Of a stretch of DNA of 64,000 nt, positions 16,631-26,219 are shown one piece after another. Below the pieces are notes generated by a model that was not told the origin of the DNA, searched no databases, and saw nothing but the letters and a program-made list of their open reading frames with translations. Positions within the stretch are counted from its first letter, which is position 1. Each line of letters begins with the position of its first letter. Source of the stretch: CALBPI01 sp038521865. GTDB taxonomy: Bacteria; Pseudomonadota; Gammaproteobacteria; Steroidobacterales; Woeseiaceae. The translations under genes were made by a program, and so were the position numbers. The stretch lies in assembly GCA_038521865.1 (NCBI GenBank), contig JBCBKO010000002.1, positions 62,001-126,000 of the forward strand. Direction: 5' to 3'.

Positions 16631-19351
16631 ATGCGCATCATGTTGTTTGCCGTAGCGATGCTCGCTTCGGCTGCGGTCAAGAGTCAGACCGTAGACATCC
16701 CCTACACCCAATTCCAGCTCGATAACGGTCTGACCGTCATTGTGCACGAGGACCACAAGGCGCCGATCGTTGCCGTCAACATTTGGTACCACGTTGGGTC
16801 GAAAGACGAGAAGCCGGGAAGAACCGGTTTCGCACATCTGTTCGAGCATCTGATGTTCAACGGTTCAGAAAATTACGACGATGAGTATTTTGAGCCGTTT
16901 GAGCGAATCGGTGTGACCGACCAGAACGGAACGACCTCGTTCGACCGCACCAACTACTTCCAGAATGTCCCGACCACCGGTCTGGATCTTGCCCTGTGGA
17001 TGGAGTCCGACCGGATGGGGCATCTTTTGGGCGCAGTGTCACAGGAGCGGCTCGACGAGCAACGTGGTGTCGTGCAAAACGAGAAGAAGCAAAATGAAAA
17101 CCAGCCTTACGGTTTGGTTTTCAACCGTCTGATCGAAGGTGTTTTTCCGAAAGGTCACCCCTACTCGTGGCTGCCCATTGGCTCCGAGGAGGACATTGCC
17201 GCCGCGACACTGGATGATGTGAAGGAGTGGTTCCAGACCTACTATGGCCCGAACAACGCCGTGTTAGTGCTGGCCGGAGATGTCACTCCAGAGGTGGCGC
17301 GCGAGAAGGCTGAATTGTACTTCGGGGATATCCAGCCTGGACCACCGATCGCCCGGCATAATGTGTGGATCCCTTCGCTCGACGGCGAGCACCGCGAAAC
17401 GCTACAGGATCGCGTACCGCAGACCCGCATCTACAAAGCGTGGCCTGCGCCGGAGTGGGCGAATAGCGATACCGACTTGCTGCAACTGGCGACCTCGATT
17501 CTTGGAGGCGGTAAGAACTCGCGTTTGTACGAACGCCTGGTCTATGAAGACCAGACCGCGACCAGCGTTGGCGCAAGCGTGCTTTCCATCGAAATCGCTG
17601 GCTTCATTTACGTGACGGCTACCGTGCAACCGGGTGGAGATGCCGAAGCGGTTGAGCGGGCTATGGACGAAGAAATTGCTCGGTTCCTCGAAAAGGGCCC
17701 AACCCGTGAGGAACTGAATCGCGTGCGCACGAGTGCGCTGGCGGGGTTCATCCGAGGTGCAGAGCGCGTCGGTGGGTTCGGTGGCAAGTCGGATATTCTT
17801 GCGGAGAACTACGTCTACGGCGGCAGCCCGGACTTTTACAAAACCGCTTTGGAGCGCCTCGAGGCAGCAACGCCCCGAAGCATCCAGGCAGCCGCCCAAC
17901 GCTGGTTCACCGACGGTGTTTATGTACTGACGGTTGAGCCGTTCGATACGACGCTAACCGCGAAAGGCGAAGGCGCTGATCGATCCGTGTTGCCCTACCC
18001 CGATACATTCCCGACCGTAGGTTTTCCTGAGTTTGAGCGTGCAACGCTAGACAATGGTCTCGAGCTAATCGTTGCGACTCGCGACAATGTGCCGCTGGTC
18101 AACTTCAGCATGGTGTTCAACGCTGGCTATGCGGCAGATCAGTTCGGCCTGCCCGGCACAGCCAGCCTCGCAATGTCGATGCTGGACGAGGGCACCAAAA
18201 AACGCAGTGCGCTCGAAATCTCCGAGGCATTGCAGCAACTGGGGGCCAACTACGGTGCGGGGGCATCCCTCGATACGGCCACCATCAGCCTGAATACACT
18301 TAAGCGCAACATGGGTGATGCCCTCGACATTTACGCGGACATCATTCTCAACCCTGCATTCCCGGAGAACGAACTCGATCGACTGCGTAAGGCGCGCATC
18401 GCCGGTATTCAACGCGAACGCACTCAGCCGCAATCGATGGCACTTCGTGTGTTACCGAAGCTGATGTACGGCGAGGAACACGCCTACGGACAGCCGCTCA
18501 CTGGCAGCGGCACCGAGGCCAGCGCCATGGCCATCGATCAGGCAGCATTGCAGGCGTTCCACAGCACGTGGATTCGCCCCAACAATGCGACGCTGATCAT
18601 CGTCGGTGATACCACCCTTGAGGAGATCCGCCCCGAGTTGGAAGCTCGCTTCGGCAAGTGGGAACAAGCGGAGATTCCAAACAAGACGCTTGCGGCAGTC
18701 GCTCAGCAGGAAAGCGAGGTTCTGTATGTTATCGATCGTCCGGACTCTGCACAGTCGATGATCATTGGCGGACATGTAGCGCCGCCGACTTCTGATCCTG
18801 CGGATCTCGCAATCGAGGCCGCCAATCAGGTGCTTGGCGGTGACTTCAGTGCCCGTTTGAATCTGAACCTTCGCGAGGATAAGAACTGGTCGTACGGCGT
18901 GTATTCGAGCATCGTCGATGCCGAAGCCCAGAGACCTTTTCTGATTCTGGCACCGGTCCAGAGCGATAAGACTGCCGATGCGATTGCAGAGCTGCGCAAG
19001 GAACTCGGTGCTTACCTCGGTGATCGGCCAGCACAGGACGATGAGCTGGAGCGAGTCAAGGCGAATAACACCCTATCGCTGCCGGGACGCTGGGAGACGA
19101 TCGGTGCAGTCAACGGTTCCTTGATTTCTCTCGTGCGCTTCAACCTGCCCGATGATCACTGGTCTACCTTCGCCGATCGCACCCGCGCGTTGACGATCGA
19201 GGAAGTTCGCGAGCAGGCAGAGCGAGTCATCCAACCCGACCGCATGATCTGGGTCGTCGTTGGCGATCTCGCCAAGATTCGTGAAAGCATCGAGTCGCTC
19301 GGCATCGGTGAGATTCAGCTGCTAGACACGGATGGCAACCCGATCGATTGA
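16631..19351 (+). CDS. Periplasmic M16-family zinc metallopeptidase (two-domain)
   Basis: 906 residues from the ATG at 16631, preceded by AGAGGA; longer in-frame starts would bury the signal peptide (LFAVAMLASAAVKSQ). Two M16 halves are fused. The first (about 20-450) has the inverted zinc motif HLFEH and the downstream Glu in EQRGVVQNEKK. The second (about 470-900) lacks the motif and is the inactive half typical of pitrilysin-like enzymes. It would degrade peptides in the periplasm. A strong terminator follows 21 bp after the stop codon. Confidence 0.94.
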   Translation: MRIMLFAVAMLASAAVKSQTVDIPYTQFQLDNGLTVIVHEDHKAPIVAVNIWYHVGSKDEKPGRTGFAHLFEHLMFNGSENYDDEYFEPFERIGVTDQNGTTSFDRTNYFQNVPTTGLDLALWMESDRMGHLLGAVSQERLDEQRGVVQNEKKQNENQPYGLVFNRLIEGVFPKGHPYSWLPIGSEEDIAAATLDDVKEWFQTYYGPNNAVLVLAGDVTPEVAREKAELYFGDIQPGPPIARHNVWIPSLDGEHRETLQDRVPQTRIYKAWPAPEWANSDTDLLQLATSILGGGKNSRLYERLVYEDQTATSVGASVLSIEIAGFIYVTATVQPGGDAEAVERAMDEEIARFLEKGPTREELNRVRTSALAGFIRGAERVGGFGGKSDILAENYVYGGSPDFYKTALERLEAATPRSIQAAAQRWFTDGVYVLTVEPFDTTLTAKGEGADRSVLPYPDTFPTVGFPEFERATLDNGLELIVATRDNVPLVNFSMVFNAGYAADQFGLPGTASLAMSMLDEGTKKRSALEISEALQQLGANYGAGASLDTATISLNTLKRNMGDALDIYADIILNPAFPENELDRLRKARIAGIQRERTQPQSMALRVLPKLMYGEEHAYGQPLTGSGTEASAMAIDQAALQAFHSTWIRPNNATLIIVGDTTLEEIRPELEARFGKWEQAEIPNKTLAAVAQQESEVLYVIDRPDSAQSMIIGGHVAPPTSDPADLAIEAANQVLGGDFSARLNLNLREDKNWSYGVYSSIVDAEAQRPFLILAPVQSDKTADAIAELRKELGAYLGDRPAQDDELERVKANNTLSLPGRWETIGAVNGSLISLVRFNLPDDHWSTFADRTRALTIEEVREQAERVIQPDRMIWVVVGDLAKIRESIESLGIGEIQLLDTDGNPID

Positions 19352-19371
19352 TCGCTCGCCACCTGTTCCTG

Positions 19372-19403
19372 AAAAACGGCGCCTTCGTGGCGCCGTTTTT
19401 TTT
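19372..19403 (+). terminator. Rho-independent terminator after the M16 peptidase gene
   Basis: An 11 bp perfect stem (AAAACGGCGCC at 19373-19383 with GGCGCCGTTTT at 19389-19399), a 5 nt loop TTCGT and a T run continuing to 19403. It separates the peptidase gene from ilvA. Confidence 0.93.
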
Positions 19404-19439
19404 GCGCGCAAAAATTAACAAGCGCGCTAGTATTCTCAG

Positions 19440-20978
19440 ATGGATCCAGTAACCGCCAAGCAGCCCCCATTCGACTGGCAGGCCGAGATTGATGCCGCCA
19501 TGAACGAAGTCTACCGTGTCGCTATTGTGACGCCGCTCGAATTGATGCAGCGCGTGTCGGCTAGTACCGGATGCAAAGTGTGGCTGAAGCGAGAGGATCG
19601 CCAGCCCGTTTTCTCTTTCAAGTTGCGCGGTGCAATGAACAAAATGGCGGCCCTGGACAACGCCGCTCGCGAGCGTGGCGTCATTTGCAGCTCTGCCGGC
19701 AATCATGCGCAGGGAGTAGCACTCGCAGCCCAATTGCACGAATGTCGTGCCGTGATTGTCATGCCGACAACCACGCCCTCCATCAAGATTAGCGCCGTGC
19801 GTGCACTCGGTGCCGAGGTGGTGCTTAAGGGCGATACCTACGATGCGGCGCAAGCTCATGCATTCGAGCTCGCCGGGAACGAGCGACTCACGTTCATCCA
19901 CCCATTTGACGATCCGTACGTGATCGCCGGTCAAGCAACCATCGGTCGAGAACTGCTCCAGCAAATGCCAACCGCACCCAAGGCGCTTTTTGTGCCGGTC
20001 GGTGGTGGCGGCCTTGCCGCAGGTGTCGCGCTGGCGGTCCAATCCCACTGGCCTGCCACAAAATTGATCGGTGTCGAGCCTGATGAATCAGCGAGCATGT
20101 TGGCGGCGATTCGCAACGGTGCGCCGATTGAACTCGACAGCGTAGGCATCTTTGCCGATGGCGTCGCCGTCCGGAAAGTAGGCCAACACACGTTCACCAT
20201 CTGTAATGAACTCCTCGACGACATCATCACCGTATCAACGGACGCTACCTGCGCGGCGATTCGCGATATCTTCGAAGACACCAGGACCGTCGTGGAGCCC
20301 GCTGGTGCACTCGCCGTTGCCGGCGCACGCCAGTGGGCCGCCGAGCAGCCTGAGAGCGGCGACCTGGTCGCACTGTGTTGCGGAGCAAACCTCAACTTCG
20401 ATCGGCTACGACACATCGCCGAACGTGCCGCCGTGGGGGAACACCGAGAAGCACTGTTCGCCGTGCATATCGCAGAGCGACCCGGGAGTTTCCGGGAGTT
20501 CTGCAAGGTACTCGGTGAGGTGGGTGTGACCGAATTCAACTACCGTCACAGCTCGGATGCACTCGCGCGTATTTTCGTCGGTGTCGCACTGTCCGACGGG
20601 CTAACGCAACAGGCATCGTTGCTAGAGCGCATTCGCGCTGCAGGCTACGAGGCCCATGACCTCAGTGATAACGAACTCGCTCAGCTGCACGTGCGCCACT
20701 TGGCCGGCGGTCGATCCAATAACGATGGAGAGCGTCTCTATCGGTGCGAGTTCCCGGAGCGTCCTGGCGCTTTAGCGCTATTCCTCGAAACGCTGGGTGA
20801 TGACTGGGACATCACGCTCTTCCACTACCGTAATCACGGATCGGACTACGGTCGTGTGCTGGTCGGCCTGCGTTCTACCGATCAGCGATCCCGCGGGCCC
20901 GAGGATCGCCTTGATGCCCTTGGGTATCGATATGCCGAAGAAACTGGAAACCCCGCCTACCAGATGTTCCTGAAGTAG
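19440..20978 (+). CDS. ilvA: Threonine ammonia-lyase, biosynthetic (threonine deaminase)
   Basis: 512 residues, the usual length for the allosteric biosynthetic enzyme. It converts threonine to 2-oxobutanoate, first step of isoleucine synthesis. The PLP lysine is in FSFKLRGA, the phosphate-binding loop is VGGGGLAAG, and Asn is in SAGNHAQG. Two ACT-like regulatory domains follow (from about residues 335 and 430; LFAVHIAERPGSF and RCEFPERPGALA), implying isoleucine/valine control. No Shine-Dalgarno is seen before the ATG at 19440, and TAGTAT at 19428-19433 is a -10-like hexamer very close to it, so translation may be leaderless. It stands alone after a terminator. Confidence 0.96.
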   Translation: MDPVTAKQPPFDWQAEIDAAMNEVYRVAIVTPLELMQRVSASTGCKVWLKREDRQPVFSFKLRGAMNKMAALDNAARERGVICSSAGNHAQGVALAAQLHECRAVIVMPTTTPSIKISAVRALGAEVVLKGDTYDAAQAHAFELAGNERLTFIHPFDDPYVIAGQATIGRELLQQMPTAPKALFVPVGGGGLAAGVALAVQSHWPATKLIGVEPDESASMLAAIRNGAPIELDSVGIFADGVAVRKVGQHTFTICNELLDDIITVSTDATCAAIRDIFEDTRTVVEPAGALAVAGARQWAAEQPESGDLVALCCGANLNFDRLRHIAERAAVGEHREALFAVHIAERPGSFREFCKVLGEVGVTEFNYRHSSDALARIFVGVALSDGLTQQASLLERIRAAGYEAHDLSDNELAQLHVRHLAGGRSNNDGERLYRCEFPERPGALALFLETLGDDWDITLFHYRNHGSDYGRVLVGLRSTDQRSRGPEDRLDALGYRYAEETGNPAYQMFLK

Positions 20979-20987
20979 CACTTCACC

Positions 20988-21755
20988 TCAATCCGCATAG
21001 CCCGGATTCTTGCGGTCCAACTTGCGCAACAGGCCAGGCCAAACGAGATCCGCGCCTAACCCTTTGGTCACCACTCTCCGCTGCTCGGCAGCACCCGCAA
21101 GAATCTGCTCGGGAATGCGAATTAATGCGCCACCACCGGCTTGCGCGTTGATTTGAATCTGGCAGCTCGCTTCGAGCGCATACATGATCAGGAACGCTTC
21201 CGGAATCGTTGACGCCGCGGTGAGCAAACCATGATTGCGAAGAATCAGCGCAGCCTTATCACCAAGATCTGCCACCAGCCTGGGTTTCTCATCGTCGTTG
21301 AGCGCCACACCTTCATAGTTGTGATAACCCACGTTCGCCATCAGGAACAGACTCTGCTGCGAGATCGGCAATAGCCCGTCTTCCTGAGCAGACACTGCAA
21401 TCCCAGCCCGAGTATGCGTATGCAACACACACTTCACATCATGACGCGCCTCATGAATGGCTGAGTGAATCACAAACCCCGCAGGGTTGATCGGAAAATC
21501 CGACTCCATGACCTTCTCGCCCGCGAGATTCACCTTCACAAGACTGCTCGCCGTGATCTCTTCGAAGAACAGCCCATACGGGTTGATCAGGAAATGACCT
21601 TCCTCACCCGGTACTGCCGCAGAGATATGGGTGAAGACGAGGTCGTCCCACCCATGCAACGCCACCAATCGATACGCCGCCGCCAGTGCGACACGAGTCT
21701 CCCACTCTGCTTCGCTGACCGAACCTCGTACATCCGATTTCATTACTGCACTCAT
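20988..21755 (-). CDS. Class II aldolase/adducin-family protein
   Basis: 255 residues. The metal-binding histidines of the aldolase II/adducin fold are visible: FTHISA, CVLHTHTRAGIAV and LRNHGLLT, with Glu in DLVF-type context. Family members are zinc aldolases, dehydratases or decarboxylases acting on sugar phosphates and related acids; the substrate cannot be read here. It starts 3 bp after the M20 amidohydrolase gene ends, so the two are probably co-transcribed and may act on a shared class of substrate. It ends 9 bp from the convergent ilvA stop. Confidence 0.9.
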   Translation of the reverse strand: MSAVMKSDVRGSVSEAEWETRVALAAAYRLVALHGWDDLVFTHISAAVPGEEGHFLINPYGLFFEEITASSLVKVNLAGEKVMESDFPINPAGFVIHSAIHEARHDVKCVLHTHTRAGIAVSAQEDGLLPISQQSLFLMANVGYHNYEGVALNDDEKPRLVADLGDKAALILRNHGLLTAASTIPEAFLIMYALEASCQIQINAQAGGGALIRIPEQILAGAAEQRRVVTKGLGADLVWPGLLRKLDRKNPGYAD

Positions 21756-21758
21756 CGT

Positions 21759-23087
21759 TCAGTCTCCCGAGGTTATCGTCGCGTCGATCATGAAATCTGC
21801 GACCATTTGTGCCAGCACATTCACGCCGTACGGCAGGGTCGATTCATCGACAAAAAACAATGGCGAGTGGTTAGTTGCAATCTGAGCAGGGTCGGCACCT
21901 GCAGGCGCACCGCCGAGGAACAGGAACAGTCCCGGCGTCTCCTGTGCAAAGTAGGAGAAATCTTCCGCCCCTGTCACCAACGGTGACTCGAAGACCCGGC
22001 CGTCACCGAAAACACGCTGCACAGTCGGCAACATCTGCGCGGTCAAGTCCTCGTTGTTGACGGTAACCGGATATCCGAGATCAATATTCACCTCAGCGCT
22101 GGCACCCGCACTGTCCGCAATCATCACCGCGGTATGGCGAAGCTTCGCGTGAATCTGCTCACGAATCCCCATATCGAAGTTGCGGATCGTACCCACCAGC
22201 TCGACGGTGTCGGGAATGATGTTGTTGCGCACACCGCCGTTGATGATGCCGAACGAGATCACAGACGGCGCCTTAGTAACGTCCACCTGGCGACTGGCGA
22301 TCGTCTGCACGGCCATCACGATTTGTGAGGCCACTACAATCGGGTCGACACCGTTCCAGGGTCTCGATCCATGCGTCTGCCGACCGGATACCGTAATGCT
22401 GAAGCGATCCGAACTGGCCATCGCGGGACCGGAGCGGTAGGCAACCATACCCGCCGGCAAATTCGCGAATGTATGCAGGCCGAAAATCGCGTCAGGCTTG
22501 CGCTCGTCGAAGATACCTTCCTCGAGCATTTTCTTGGCGCCCCACGACGGCGTGCCGTGCGGTGCGCCCTCCTCGGCTGGCTGGAAAATCAACAGCACAT
22601 CGCCCGGCAACTCGTCCTGGTGCGCGACCAACGTTTTGGCAGCACCCAGCAACATCGCCATATGCGTGTCGTGGCCGCATGCGTGCATGATGCCAACGTC
22701 GTTACCGTTGTAGACACCGCGCTGCTTGGAAGCGAAAGGCAGATCGACCTCTTCGATCACAGGCAAAGCATCCATGTCGGCACGCAGTGCAACCAGCGGT
22801 CCAGGTTTGCCGCCCTTGATCAACGCGGTGACACCGGTCTCGGCGATACCCGTTGTTGGCTCCAAACCCATAGCGCGAAGTTCCTCGGCAATGCGCTCGG
22901 CTGTTTTGTATTCCTCGTTACTGAGCTCAGGGAACTCATGGAAGTGTCTGCGCAACGCAATAACGTCTTCGGTTACCGACGCTGCAGTCGCCGCCAGTTT
23001 GTCCTGGAGCGTCTCGCTCGCCAGCGTCGGCGCTGCCAACAGCAATGTCGTTGCAGACGCAACGATTGTGGATGTGAGTCGTGCCAT
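21759..23087 (-). CDS. Exported M20D-family amidohydrolase
   Basis: 442 residues from the ATG at 23087, preceded by GGGGGA and followed by a signal peptide (LLLAAPTLAS). M20D motifs: MHACGHDTHMAMLLGAA (metal ligands), PAEEGAPHGTPSWGAKKML and the late ligand VTGAEDFSYF. Relatives hydrolyse N-acyl amino acids, hippurate or auxin-amino-acid conjugates. The signal peptide places it in the periplasm. Middle gene of the minus block from the helicase to the aldolase. Confidence 0.93.
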   Translation of the reverse strand: MARLTSTIVASATTLLLAAPTLASETLQDKLAATAASVTEDVIALRRHFHEFPELSNEEYKTAERIAEELRAMGLEPTTGIAETGVTALIKGGKPGPLVALRADMDALPVIEEVDLPFASKQRGVYNGNDVGIMHACGHDTHMAMLLGAAKTLVAHQDELPGDVLLIFQPAEEGAPHGTPSWGAKKMLEEGIFDERKPDAIFGLHTFANLPAGMVAYRSGPAMASSDRFSITVSGRQTHGSRPWNGVDPIVVASQIVMAVQTIASRQVDVTKAPSVISFGIINGGVRNNIIPDTVELVGTIRNFDMGIREQIHAKLRHTAVMIADSAGASAEVNIDLGYPVTVNNEDLTAQMLPTVQRVFGDGRVFESPLVTGAEDFSYFAQETPGLFLFLGGAPAGADPAQIATNHSPLFFVDESTLPYGVNVLAQMVADFMIDATITSGD

Positions 23088-23137
23088 GAAGTTCCCCCGG
23101 GATTCGGCCGCCAAGATGGCTAGCCTAGCGCCGGGCG

Positions 23138-25234
23138 CTACCACATGTCACGCAACCGACTTGCGACATCCACGCGAGCAGCTGCCCGTTCACGCCCGGC
23201 AACACCCTCATGAACAGACTGTCCATGAAACACCGGCGCCATCGTCGCAAGCAGCGCGTCGGTCATAAAACGGCTGCGCGCACCGTAGACGTGTCGATCG
23301 CCGTAACGCGGCTGTTCGGGTACGTAAAACTTGAGCGGCGCCATCAGATGCAATCGTTTTTTCGCACGCGTCATTGCGACATAAAGCAAACGCCGCTCTT
23401 CATCCAACGCGCGGTCATCGCCAGCGGCGAACTCCGATGGGAAATTGCCATCGGTCACATTCAGGATATAGACGCTATCCCACTCCTGACCCTTCGCGGA
23501 ATGGACCGTGGACAGAATGAGAAAATCCTCATCTAGCAAGGGGGGGCCCGAAAGATCGCCCGACGACTGTGGTGGATCGAGCGTCAACTCGGCGAGAAAT
23601 CGATCACGGCTCGGATAGCCACCTGCGATCTGTTCCAGTTGCTCAAGATCAGCGAGTCGCTGCGGTGCGGCCTCATAGTGTTGCTCGAGGTAAGGCTGGT
23701 ACCACTGCCGCGCCTCGGCGACATCCCGCTGCCACCCGGAGCCGGCGCCGCCCTCGTGCGCTGACAGTCCGACCATCAGCGCCTTGAACTTGGGCCAGTG
23801 CAATTTAGCCGCCGGTGGAGGATCGAAGTGCTCCAATGCCTGAAGTGAATGCGACTCGGCCGCAATATGCTCGAGGCAGCGGCTCGCATGTGCCGGGCCA
23901 ATTCCCTCTAGAATCTGTAGCACGCGCATGCCGGCAACCGCATTTCGTGGGTTATCCGCCCATTTGAGAATCGCGAGCAGGTCCTTGATGTGCGCTGCCT
24001 CGAGAAACTTGAGGCCACCATATTTCACAAACGGCACGTTGCGACGCGTGAGCTCCACCTCGAGCCGATCGCTGTGGTGTGCGTTGCGAAACAACACGGC
24101 CTGTTGCCGCAACGGCGTCCCCGATTCACGCGCGGCAAGAATCTGGCTGACGACGTAATCCACCTCAGCGTTCCCATCTTCAACAGTCACGTAGTTGGGC
24201 CGCTGGCCTGATGTGCGAGAGGAAAACAGGTCCTTGCGATACTGGCGCTGACTCTCGGCTAGCAGCGTATTGGCGCTATCGAGGATCGGTTGTACCGATC
24301 GGTAGTTCTGAGACAACGTGATCACTCTGGCCGAGGGCACAAACTGATCCGGGAAATTCAGGATGTTATCGACCTCAGCGGCACGAAACGCATATATCGA
24401 CTGCGCATCGTCACCGACTACCGTCAATCCTTCACCCTCGGGGCGTAGGGCTTGCAGGATGCCCGCCTGGAGACGATTGGTGTCTTGATACTCATCGACC
24501 AGAACGTGGTCGAACCGTGAGGAGATATCGCGCGCCAACTCCGGTTCGGAGACGAGGTGATACCAATAGAGCAGCAGGTCGTCATAGTCGAGCACCTGCT
24601 GTTCCTGCTTGAGCTCAACGTAGCTGCGAAACAGCGTTGTGAGCTCCTCCGACCAGTCGGCACACCACGGATAATGCTGCTCGAGCGTCTCCGACAACGG
24701 CGCCTGAGTATTGACCCGGCGCGAATAGATCGCGAGACAGGTATCTTTTTTCGGGAACCGCCGCTCGCGGCTGCCATAGCCCAACCTCTGGCGGACCACA
24801 TCCAACGTGTCAGCCGCATCGCCACGATCCAAGACACTGAATGCCGGGTCGAGGCCAAGGTTAGGTGCGTATTCACGCAACAAACGATTGGCGATGGAGT
24901 GGAAGGTGCCAGACCATCTCAGCCGCACGGGTCGACGGGTCTGCCCTTCCTGCGCAGCGGCAGCCACAATGCGTTCGGTGCGTCCGGTCATCTCCGCAGC
25001 CGCGCGTCGTGAGAACGTCAGCAACAGAATACGCTCGGGGTCTACCCCTGCCATCACCAGGTGCGCCACACGATGTGCGAGCGTCATGGTTTTTCCGGTG
25101 CCCGCCCCGGCGATGATCAGAAGCGGTGAGGAATGCCATCCGCGCCCATTGCTCGATCCAAATGCCGCAGCCTCACGCTGCTCTGCATTCAGCGATTCGA
25201 GGTATTTCGGCGTTTTCGAAACCACCGCGACCAT
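23138..25234 (-). CDS. UvrD/Rep-family ATP-dependent DNA helicase
   Basis: 698 residues, superfamily 1A helicase. Motif I is AGAGTGKT, II is LVDEYQDTN, III is VGDDAQSIYAFRAA, the Q-motif is LNAEQREAA, V is STVHSAKGQEWDSVYI and VI is LLYVAMTRAKKRL. It translocates 3'-5' on single-stranded DNA. The length and N-terminus match the UvrD/PcrA-like group, but sequence order alone does not tell whether this is the mismatch-repair helicase or an extra paralogue. The stop lies 51 bp before the M20 gene. It is divergent from the TauE-like gene. Confidence 0.93.
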   Translation of the reverse strand: MVAVVSKTPKYLESLNAEQREAAAFGSSNGRGWHSSPLLIIAGAGTGKTMTLAHRVAHLVMAGVDPERILLLTFSRRAAAEMTGRTERIVAAAAQEGQTRRPVRLRWSGTFHSIANRLLREYAPNLGLDPAFSVLDRGDAADTLDVVRQRLGYGSRERRFPKKDTCLAIYSRRVNTQAPLSETLEQHYPWCADWSEELTTLFRSYVELKQEQQVLDYDDLLLYWYHLVSEPELARDISSRFDHVLVDEYQDTNRLQAGILQALRPEGEGLTVVGDDAQSIYAFRAAEVDNILNFPDQFVPSARVITLSQNYRSVQPILDSANTLLAESQRQYRKDLFSSRTSGQRPNYVTVEDGNAEVDYVVSQILAARESGTPLRQQAVLFRNAHHSDRLEVELTRRNVPFVKYGGLKFLEAAHIKDLLAILKWADNPRNAVAGMRVLQILEGIGPAHASRCLEHIAAESHSLQALEHFDPPPAAKLHWPKFKALMVGLSAHEGGAGSGWQRDVAEARQWYQPYLEQHYEAAPQRLADLEQLEQIAGGYPSRDRFLAELTLDPPQSSGDLSGPPLLDEDFLILSTVHSAKGQEWDSVYILNVTDGNFPSEFAAGDDRALDEERRLLYVAMTRAKKRLHLMAPLKFYVPEQPRYGDRHVYGARSRFMTDALLATMAPVFHGQSVHEGVAGRERAAARVDVASRLRDMW

Positions 25235-25310
25235 CGGGCGTCCTCTGTTTTTGGGGTTATGTACAGTACTGGCTAGATAACCAGGTGTCTAGCCGTTCGA
25301 TGCCGGGATA

Positions 25311-26201
25311 ATGCCGCCGATGGATTTCACCCTGTACTGGTTCATGTTCCCGGTCGCCGTGTGTGTTGCGACCGCCGCCATGCTCAGCGGCATTGGAGGC
25401 GCAGCGCTGTTTACACCGATTTTCATCCTGGTGTTCCCGCTACTCGGCCCTGAATACCCATTGCAAAGTACCGTGGCTGCCATCGGTACGGCGCTGCTCA
25501 CCGAAACGTTCGGTTTCACCTCGGGCTTCATCGGCTATTACCGGCGCCAGTTGATCGACTTCAAGCTCGTGCGGCGCTTTTTGAAGTTGTCGGTGCCGAT
25601 CGCAGTCGCTGGTGCATTTCTTGCGCGCTATGTACCGGACGCGATTCTGATCGCCGGATATGCCGCTTTGGTGCTGATCATCGCCGCAGTGCATGTGTTT
25701 GTGACCGACGCACCGCACGCAGAACACGGACGCACCGGTGATATTTCAAGCCTCACGGATGCCCGAGGCCAAACCTATCGTTACGTCATTCCGAAACTGA
25801 CAGCCCGCGATTCACTCGCGACAGGCATCGGCTCCTTTATGACCGGTATGCTCTCGGTGGGTATCGGTGAGGTGATCGTCCCGCAACTCACCAAAAGAGG
25901 TGTACCGGTCGGGATCGCCGTCGCCGCTGCCGTCACTATCGTGATCGTGACAGTTGCTTGCGCATCGTTCACGCTGATCGGTCAGGTGGTCGCAGAAGGG
26001 GGATGGAGCGCGGTGCCCTGGAATCTTGTGTGCTACTCGATTCCCGGGGTGCTAATCGGAGGCCAGATTGGTCCGATGCTACAAGGGCGCTTTTCGCAAC
26101 GACGCATGGAACAAGCGATCGCCGTCTTGTTTATTCTGCTGGCAGGCGCGATGCTGCTCGTCGCATTGCAAAAGGCCGGTCTCTCGTCGAACCGTCCATA
26201 A
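25311..26201 (+). CDS. TauE/SafE-family sulfite/organosulfonate exporter-like membrane protein
   Basis: 296 residues with about eight transmembrane helices. The conserved SGIGGAALFTPIFIL segment near residue 25 and its repeat SVGIGEVIVPQLTKRG near 182 are the hallmark of the TauE/SafE family. The start could be the ATG at 25311 or the one at 25320. It is 18 bp upstream of the glutathione transferase gene and probably co-transcribed with it. Exported compounds in the family include sulfite and sulfoacetate; the actual cargo is unknown. Confidence 0.9.
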   Translation: MPPMDFTLYWFMFPVAVCVATAAMLSGIGGAALFTPIFILVFPLLGPEYPLQSTVAAIGTALLTETFGFTSGFIGYYRRQLIDFKLVRRFLKLSVPIAVAGAFLARYVPDAILIAGYAALVLIIAAVHVFVTDAPHAEHGRTGDISSLTDARGQTYRYVIPKLTARDSLATGIGSFMTGMLSVGIGEVIVPQLTKRGVPVGIAVAAAVTIVIVTVACASFTLIGQVVAEGGWSAVPWNLVCYSIPGVLIGGQIGPMLQGRFSQRRMEQAIAVLFILLAGAMLLVALQKAGLSSNRP

Positions 26202-26219
26202 CTCTTTCTGGAGACCTTC

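Noticed and set aside
19227..20048. 273-residue open frame antisense to ilvA
   Set aside because: Covers the PLP domain of ilvA and crosses the terminator; no motif.
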